Shown here piece after piece: positions 58,711 through 64,000 of a DNA stretch of 64,000 nucleotides. Position 1 is the first letter of the stretch. Each line of letters begins with the position of its first letter. Under the pieces are notes generated by a model. That model was not told where the DNA came from. It did not search any database and saw only the letters and a program-made list of their open reading frames with translations. This stretch comes from Marinobacter goseongensis. Lineage in GTDB: Bacteria; Pseudomonadota; Gammaproteobacteria; Pseudomonadales; Oleiphilaceae. Made by a program: the position numbers and the translations under genes. Where the stretch lies: positions 62,001 to 126,000 of the forward strand of contig NZ_JAKZAI010000009.1 in assembly GCF_023156235.1 (NCBI RefSeq). The letters are read 5' to 3'.

Positions 58711-60018
58711 TCAGGCGCCAACCAGGCGCGCAAGATTCCAGCGGGATTCAGTACCGGTAACGTCGTAATGCTCGGGGTTCAGTCCTTCGGTGCCATGGGG
58801 CAGGCACTCGGCAATGGACAGGGTTTCACCGGCTTCCTTGTTCGCGTTGAAGCTCGCCAGATCAATCACCTTCGCCGACTTCAGTGGCTTCTGGAATTGG
58901 TCCGTCATTACCATCACCCTCGGCCACAACCGGCGTTCCGGTGAATGCGACACCACCATCCCACGCTGGCCATCATTGAGCTGCACCAGGCTACCGGTGG
59001 GATAGATACCCACCGCCTGAATGAACGTTTCAACCAGATCTTCCTGGAACTCAATGTTCCGCATGTCATACAGCAGCCGCACGGCTTTGGCCGGCGTCAT
59101 CGGCTCGGACGACGCACGCGGGCCGATCAGGTTTTCGAAGAACTCCGCCAGCCCGGCAATCTTGGCCAGCAGTGGGATGCGGTCGCCACGAATACCTTCC
59201 GGGAAGCCGGAACCGTTGTGACGCTCCCGGTGCCCCTGCACCACACTGATTACCGCTCGAGAAACCCCGCAACCGTCCAGCATGGCCACGCCACGATTGA
59301 CGTAGGTGCGGTATTCCGCGAATTGATCAGGGCTGAGCTTGTCTTCATTTTCCAGCATGGAGACCGGCAGCGCGATCTTGCCGATCTGCGACAACAGACA
59401 CCCCAGACCCAGATGGTTCAACAACCCTTCGTTCAGTCCCAGCTCACGCCCGCACACCAGAGCCCAGACTGCCGTATTCATGGCGTGCCGGTAGATGAAG
59501 TCGTCATGCTGGCGGGTACGGCTCAGCCACAGCAGAGCGTCCGGATTGCGCACCACGCTGGACACCATGTTGCGGGTAACGCCCGCCACTTCCCGCAGAT
59601 CGGGCGTAGCCTGGCGCTTGATGGTTTCAGACACGCGCTTGAGCGCGATCTCTGCATCTGCCAGCACCATGCCCGAGACCTTCAGCTCCCGCTTCATGGT
59701 GGTGGTGGTTTCATAATGAACCGGCTCGCGGATGTGAAGCGGCGGCAGCTGAATGGCTTCCCGGTTGCCGCCCATTTTCCGCGCGCGCTGACCAAACACT
59801 GGCCCGGGATCCTTGCCGGCATCGATTTTCTCACGAGCTTCCGCGACATCAATCAATACCCACTTGCAGTAAGACACGACCGAGCGGATGTCGTCCTGGG
59901 AGCGAACAGGAAAGCCCTGAATCGGGAACGGAGTCTGGTGCCATGGCCGGTCCAGATCGGACACAAACATGCCGATTTCCAGATCTTGTACGGCGATTTT
60001 TTTCTGACGAACGCCCAC
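58711..60018 (-). CDS. DUF3391/HD-GYP-like protein with degenerate active site
   Basis: A 435-residue cytoplasmic protein. DUF3391 occupies the N-terminus (KKIAVQDLEIGMFVSDLDRP), and the HD-GYP domain about 150-330. The usual HDIGK is SQIGK (residues 210-211 are Ser-Gln), HHE-x2-DGSGYP is HRERHNGSGFP, and the His of the K-x-H-P motif is absent. The first His (YRHAMN) is kept. Most metal ligands are therefore lost and cyclic-di-GMP hydrolysis is unlikely; a binding or scaffold role is possible. The GTG at 60018 has GAGGTG upstream; an earlier TTG lies inside that site. Its stop abuts the convergent lipoprotein stop with no bases between. Confidence 0.9.
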   Translation of the reverse strand: MGVRQKKIAVQDLEIGMFVSDLDRPWHQTPFPIQGFPVRSQDDIRSVVSYCKWVLIDVAEAREKIDAGKDPGPVFGQRARKMGGNREAIQLPPLHIREPVHYETTTTMKRELKVSGMVLADAEIALKRVSETIKRQATPDLREVAGVTRNMVSSVVRNPDALLWLSRTRQHDDFIYRHAMNTAVWALVCGRELGLNEGLLNHLGLGCLLSQIGKIALPVSMLENEDKLSPDQFAEYRTYVNRGVAMLDGCGVSRAVISVVQGHRERHNGSGFPEGIRGDRIPLLAKIAGLAEFFENLIGPRASSEPMTPAKAVRLLYDMRNIEFQEDLVETFIQAVGIYPTGSLVQLNDGQRGMVVSHSPERRLWPRVMVMTDQFQKPLKSAKVIDLASFNANKEAGETLSIAECLPHGTEGLNPEHYDVTGTESRWNLARLVGA

Positions 60019-60193
60019 GGTGCACCTCAATTTTTACAACAATCGATACTGACTATTTTGACGGCTCAAACGATAGAGTCCATTACATATTTGTAGTCCA
60101 AAGTAACTTGAAAGCAACAGGAGGTAACGATAGTCATCATGAGGAAACAAAATGTAGCAACGTGACGTGAAGTACACTTCCGGACCAAAAGTG

Positions 60194-60787
60194 TCAATCT
60201 GCGTCACACACCGAATCGTCCACGGCGGGCGGGCGCCCATTCAGCGCGCCCCGGGGCGCTTTGCGGATGTAGACCCTGTAGGGCACCACCGAGGCGCGAA
60301 GGTAATCGGTGTTCTCTTCCTCGTCTTCGGCCTGACGGCTGGTGCTCACCGGCTCGCAGGACACCAACAGGGTCATGGACTGGCCAATATCGGTCACCTT
60401 CGACAGGCTCTCTCCGGGGTCTATGGACAGGCACACATCGTCTTCACCTGCCGGCTGCCCGCTGGCCGCAACCAGGTCCTGTCCCGGCCGCCCACAGGCG
60501 CGGATACCGTCACCGCAACTGGCCGGATCACGGTGGGAATCATCGGTCAGGCGCCAGGCCCGCTCACTGCACTGAGTAGCCACCCGGATCGGCGTAGACT
60601 GGCTGTCTTTTACCCACCAGCCGGGGTATTCCGCCGTTTGCCAGCTCAACACCACCTGCCGCGCCTCGCCCGCGGAATTTTCCGCCGGGAAGGCGCCATA
60701 GTGGCTGTAATAGGAGGCACATCCGTTGAGGGCAGAGACAACAAACAAGAAAGACAGGCGCAGGGTAATCTGGCGAAAACGATTCAT
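60194..60787 (-). CDS. Small lipoprotein of unknown function
   Basis: A 197-residue protein with lipobox VSALNGCASYYSHYG, followed by a mature part with several Cys (TQCSERAWR, ASCGDGIRACG, DVCLS, VSCEP, DSVCD) that may form disulfides. VVLSWQTAEYPGWWVKDSQS is the most ordered-looking stretch. I do not recognise the family. The open frame has good codon use and the reverse strand shows none comparable. It stands between the PilZ gene and the HD-GYP gene on the same strand; the 175 bases between it and HD-GYP hold no clear gene. Confidence 0.72.
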   Translation of the reverse strand: MNRFRQITLRLSFLFVVSALNGCASYYSHYGAFPAENSAGEARQVVLSWQTAEYPGWWVKDSQSTPIRVATQCSERAWRLTDDSHRDPASCGDGIRACGRPGQDLVAASGQPAGEDDVCLSIDPGESLSKVTDIGQSMTLLVSCEPVSTSRQAEDEEENTDYLRASVVPYRVYIRKAPRGALNGRPPAVDDSVCDAD

Positions 60788-60858
60788 TTGGGCACTTCAC
60801 GGCTTGAGAATGACGGATCAGCACTGGCTATTATCCACAGCCGTGGCCGGGAAACCGT

Positions 60859-61131
60859 TTATTGATCCGCAAATTGCAGACCGAAGCCGTCATTGGTCTT
60901 GCGCACCACAACCATTTCCAGCACCGGCGCCGGCACTGGCAATCCCTGCACCTGCACTTGCACACGGTCTCCCATCGCGGGCTCGAAGGGATCGCTCTCC
61001 ACCACAATGAAGATACCGCCGTCAGAAATGTCCCGTGTTGAGAACAGGAACTCCCCGAGGGTGGCGTGCTGCACCTTCACCTTCGCACTCAAAGCGGTGC
61101 GACTGTGTTCTCTGCGATCGTTGCCAACCAT
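60859..61131 (-). CDS. Single-domain PilZ protein
   Basis: A 90-residue protein consisting of one PilZ domain. The cyclic-di-GMP motifs are intact: RREHSR (R-x3-R) at about residue 7 and TRDISDGGIFI (D-x-S-x2-G) at about 35. It should bind cyclic-di-GMP and act as a receptor for a partner. The ATG at 61131 has a weak GGTGG site; a GTG five codons earlier (61146) has none. It lies near the degenerate HD-GYP gene, and 190 bases from the divergent iron-transport gene. Confidence 0.88.
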   Translation of the reverse strand: MVGNDRREHSRTALSAKVKVQHATLGEFLFSTRDISDGGIFIVVESDPFEPAMGDRVQVQVQGLPVPAPVLEMVVVRKTNDGFGLQFADQ

Positions 61132-61217
61132 AAACCGTGTATCCACCGCTTTTTTTGCATAGTTTTTAGGGCTTTCCGAAGCATAGCACCATTTTGTGCA
61201 AAATCAGCAACAGCACC

Positions 61218-61250
61218 TTGACATGATCGTTAACACTAATGAGAATGGTT
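61218..61250 (+). promoter_or_regulatory. Promoter with Fur-box-like site before the iron transporter
   Basis: TTGACA (61218-61223) and GAGAAT (61241-61246) are separated by 17 bases. The -10 region lies inside AACACTAATGAGAATGGTT (61232-61250), which resembles the Fur consensus GATAATGATAATCATTATC, especially AATGAGAAT. The position is right for iron-dependent repression. Confidence 0.55.
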
Positions 61251-61320
61251 GTTGTTTTTAATGCTATCTCCTGTCAACCAGGTGATAACTCAACCATCTG
61301 CCCGACAAAGGACACACGCT

Positions 61321-62337
61321 ATGCGAATGAAACTGGCTGCCGCCACTGCAATGGCCCTGTCTGTGATGCCCCTGAGCGCTTCCGCCGACGGCGAAGTCAA
61401 CATCTACTCCTATCGCCAGGCGTATCTGCTGGAGCCGCTGCTGAACGCTTTTGAACAGGAAACCGGCATCAAGGCCAACGTGGTTTTCGCCAAACAGGGT
61501 CTGGCAGAGCGTCTTGAGCGCGAAGGCCGCAACAGCCCCGCCGACGTGGTCATGACGGTCGACATTTCCCGCATCAACGAGCTGGTTGAGCGCGACCTGG
61601 TCGCCGGTGTGGACAGCGAAACCCTGGCAGACAACATTCCGGAAAACCTGCGTCATCCGGAAGGCAAATGGTTTGCACTGACCACCCGTGGCCGTCTGAT
61701 CTTCACGTCGAACGAGCGTGTTGAAGAAGGTGAGATCACCACATACGAAGAACTGGCCGACGACAAGTGGAATGACCGCATCTGCACCCGCAGCGGCAAG
61801 CATCCCTACAATATCGCCCTGATCTCCTCAATGATTGCCCACCACGGTGAGGAAGCAACCGAAGAGTGGCTGGAAGGCGTGAAAGTCAACCTGGCCCGCA
61901 AGCCCCAGGGCGGCGACCGTGACCAGATCAAGGCCATCTCCGAAGGCGTGTGTGACATCGCCATCGGTAACAGCTATTACTACGGCAACATGCTGAACGA
62001 CGAGAACCAGCGCCCGGCCGCTGAAGCGGTTCGTCTGGTGTTCCCGAACGCGGACGATCGCGGCACCCATGTTAATATCAGTGGTATCTCGCTGACCAAG
62101 AGCGCGCCGAACCGCGAAAACGCACTGCGCCTGATGGAGTTCCTGTCCACAGACGAGGCTCAGCGTATTTACGCAGAAGCCAACACCGAATACCCGGCCA
62201 ACCCGGATGTTCAGCCTTCAGGCCTCGTCGCCGAGTGGGGCGAGATCAACCCGGACGACCTGTCACTGCAGGAGATTGCGAACAACCGCAATGCCGCCGT
62301 GAAGCTGGTTGACCGTGTAGACTACGACGGCGAGTAA
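61321..62337 (+). CDS. Periplasmic Fe(3+)-binding protein of an iron ABC transporter
   Basis: A 338-residue FbpA/FutA-type binding protein. The signal peptide is KLAAATAMALSVMPLSASA. The mature protein begins EVNIYSYRQAYLLEPLLNAF; SYRQ holds one iron-binding Tyr and GNSYYYGNML near 225 the conserved Tyr pair. GKWFALTTRGRLIFTSNERV and CTRSGKHPYNIALISSMI are typical. AAAGGA precedes the ATG. It supplies ferric iron to the permease encoded 108 bases downstream. Confidence 0.94.
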   Translation: MRMKLAAATAMALSVMPLSASADGEVNIYSYRQAYLLEPLLNAFEQETGIKANVVFAKQGLAERLEREGRNSPADVVMTVDISRINELVERDLVAGVDSETLADNIPENLRHPEGKWFALTTRGRLIFTSNERVEEGEITTYEELADDKWNDRICTRSGKHPYNIALISSMIAHHGEEATEEWLEGVKVNLARKPQGGDRDQIKAISEGVCDIAIGNSYYYGNMLNDENQRPAAEAVRLVFPNADDRGTHVNISGISLTKSAPNRENALRLMEFLSTDEAQRIYAEANTEYPANPDVQPSGLVAEWGEINPDDLSLQEIANNRNAAVKLVDRVDYDGE

Positions 62338-62354
62338 CACCGTCGCGAACGAGC

Positions 62355-62380
62355 AAGGGTGGGCGCTGCCCACCCTTTTT
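62355..62380 (+). terminator. Terminator or attenuator between binding protein and permease genes
   Basis: AAGGGTGGGC (62355-62364), loop GCT, then GCCCACCCTT (62368-62377) and TTT form a strong stem with T tract. It could allow high expression of the binding protein and reduced read-through to the permease. Confidence 0.85.
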
Positions 62381-62444
62381 AGTTTGCAGAGGCCCGCTCG
62401 GGTGACTAGAATCGGATCTCTTTTTTGAACGCCAAAGGACCAAC

Positions 62445-64000
62445 ATGAGCGAGGCAGTAACCAGCGGTGCTCCCGGGCTGACACAGCCACTGCTGGCGAA
62501 GCGTACCTCCAAACGCTGGTTGATCTCCGCTGCGCTGACCACCGCCATCGTGGCGCTCCCGGTTCTTTCGGTGATTTTCCTGGCCTTCTTCCCTGAAGAA
62601 AACATCTGGCCCCATCTGCTCGACACCACCCTGCCCCGCTACCTGACCACCACCATCAAACTGATGCTGGGTGTTGCCGGCATTACCCTGGTCATCGGTC
62701 TGGCCACGGCGTGGGCCGTCACCATGTGTGAATTCCCCGGCCGGCGGTTTTTCGAGTGGGCCATGCTGTTGCCCTTTGCGGTACCGGCGTATGTGATCGC
62801 CTATGTCTATACCAGCCTGCTGGATTACGCCGGCCCCGTACAGGTCACCCTGCGGGAGTGGTTTGGCTGGACCAGCGCCCAGGACTACTGGTTCCCGGAG
62901 ATCCGCACCCTGGAGGGCGCCACCCTGATGATCGGCCTGGTGCTTTACCCCTACGTTTACCTGCTGGCGCGGGCGGCCTTCCTGGAGCAGTCGCCGTCTC
63001 TGTTTGCGGTCAGCCGCAGCCTGGGCCACTCCGCCATCAGCACCTTCTTCCGGATTGTACTGCCCATCGCCCGGCCCGCCATCGCCGTGGGCCTGTCGCT
63101 GGTGCTGATGGAAACTCTCAATGATTTCGGCACCGTGGACTTCTTCGCAGTGCAAACGCTCACCGCCGGCCTGTTCGACACCTGGATGAACCTGGGTAAC
63201 CTCGGTGGTGCCGCACAGATTGCCTCCACCATGCTGATGTTCATGGTGATTCTGGTCACCCTGGAGCGCTATTCACGCCGGCGCCAGCAGCAGTTTGCGG
63301 CGCGGGACAACCGCGATCCTATCCGCCGCTTTACCATGTCCATGCCGCGCCAGCTGATCTGCGTGGCGGTGTGCGCCATCCCGGTGATTCTGGGCTTTGT
63401 GATTCCCGCCATCACCCTCGGCCAGTTCGCCTGGGAATACTTTGATGAAAGCTGGAACTCCACGTTCTTCCGCAACACTCTGAACAGCCTGTTCCTGTCC
63501 GGCACCGCCGCGTTCACCACCCTGCTGATCGGCGTCACACTGGCCTACAGTCGCCGTCTGCACAACACCCGTGGCATGCAGATCATGATGCGCCTCTCCA
63601 GCCTGGGTTACGCCATGCCCGGCGCGGTACTGGCGGTGGGTGTGATCATTCCGCTGGCAGGTTTTGACAACTGGCTGGATTCGGTGATGCGCAACACCTT
63701 CAACGTCAGCACCGGCCTGTTACTGAGCGGCTCGGCCTTCGCCCTCGTATTTGCCTACACCGTGCGTTTCCTGGCGGTGTCCGCCGGCAGCGTGGAGAGC
63801 GCGCTGCAGAAGATCACCCCAAGCATGGATATGGCTTCACGCTCGCTCGGCCATTCGCCGGGTAACACGCTGGTGAAAGTGCATCTGCCCATGCTGCGGG
63901 GCACGCTGCTGACCGCCGCCCTGGTGGTGTTCGTGGATTGCATGAAGGAATTGCCGGCCACCTTGATTCTGCGCCCGTTCAATTTCGATACGCTGGCAAC
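62445..64000 (+). CDS. Fe(3+) ABC transporter permease (3' end beyond window)
   Basis: The 518 visible residues form an FbpB-type double permease. The first half has helices at about 27-48, 72-95, 103-125, 160-185 and so on, with the EAA loop in SRSLGHSAISTFFRIVLPIARPA. The second half repeats this (from about 305), ending with the second EAA loop in ASRSLGHSPGNTLVKVHLPMLRG near 465. The start MSEAVTSGAPG follows AAAGGA by five bases. A separate ATPase gene is expected just beyond the window. Confidence 0.94.
   Translation, partial: MSEAVTSGAPGLTQPLLAKRTSKRWLISAALTTAIVALPVLSVIFLAFFPEENIWPHLLDTTLPRYLTTTIKLMLGVAGITLVIGLATAWAVTMCEFPGRRFFEWAMLLPFAVPAYVIAYVYTSLLDYAGPVQVTLREWFGWTSAQDYWFPEIRTLEGATLMIGLVLYPYVYLLARAAFLEQSPSLFAVSRSLGHSAISTFFRIVLPIARPAIAVGLSLVLMETLNDFGTVDFFAVQTLTAGLFDTWMNLGNLGGAAQIASTMLMFMVILVTLERYSRRRQQQFAARDNRDPIRRFTMSMPRQLICVAVCAIPVILGFVIPAITLGQFAWEYFDESWNSTFFRNTLNSLFLSGTAAFTTLLIGVTLAYSRRLHNTRGMQIMMRLSSLGYAMPGAVLAVGVIIPLAGFDNWLDSVMRNTFNVSTGLLLSGSAFALVFAYTVRFLAVSAGSVESALQKITPSMDMASRSLGHSPGNTLVKVHLPMLRGTLLTAALVVFVDCMKELPATLILRPFNFDTLA

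Overview
The window looks like a chromosomal segment of a marine gammaproteobacterium, most likely Marinobacter or a close relative. The guess rests on moderately high GC, a fadBA beta-oxidation operon, a Pseudomonas-like order of the flagellar flg genes with sigma-54 promoters, and the conserved block rlmN-pilW-rodZ-ispG-hisS-yfgM-bamB-der. It is gene-dense and mostly core genome. I found no insertion sequence, prophage, CRISPR array or integron.

Layout. 1-4.7 kb: topA (3' end outside the window) and fadA-fadB, all on the minus strand. 5-14.7 kb: single genes and small operons (an exported helical protein, a universal stress protein, Uup with a coupled Cys-rich protein, a MOSC protein, tRNA-Gly, an L,D-transpeptidase, a TetR regulator, DUF924, CbiX, a TIGR01777 epimerase with an exported protein). 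14.8-21.1 kb: tRNA-Glu, an unlisted 51-residue membrane protein, a GGDEF/EAL protein and ackA-pta. 21.2-33.9 kb: a long minus-strand housekeeping run, der, bamB, yfgM, hisS, ispG, rodZ, pilW, rlmN, ndk, iscS, iscR, cysE, trmJ. 34-40.6 kb: suhB, secF-secD-yajC-tgt-queA and tRNA-Leu. 40.7-52.1 kb: flgBCDEFGHIJKL, which builds the flagellar rod, hook, P and L rings and hook-filament junction. 52.3-64 kb: a nitroreductase, a shortened DUF962 protein with a class III cyclase, queF, a YadGH-type ABC exporter, two lipoproteins, a degenerate HD-GYP protein, a PilZ protein, and an iron ABC importer behind a probable Fur box.

The most unusual points are absences and lost active sites inside otherwise ordinary genes. 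First, the isc locus is reduced to iscR-iscS followed directly by ndk; iscU, iscA, hscB, hscA and fdx are absent here, and IscS lacks the C-terminal tail that docks IscU. Second, SuhB has lost both aspartates of the inositol monophosphatase metal motif and looks like a pseudoenzyme. Third, the HD-GYP protein has Ser-Gln in place of the His-Asp pair and has lost other metal ligands. Fourth, the DUF962 protein lacks its first conserved His segment. Fifth, two sigma-54 promoters split the flg cluster, and the flgF promoter overlaps an inverted repeat that would sequester the flgF ribosome binding site only in read-through RNA. I did not find an obviously new multigene system; these are the best leads.
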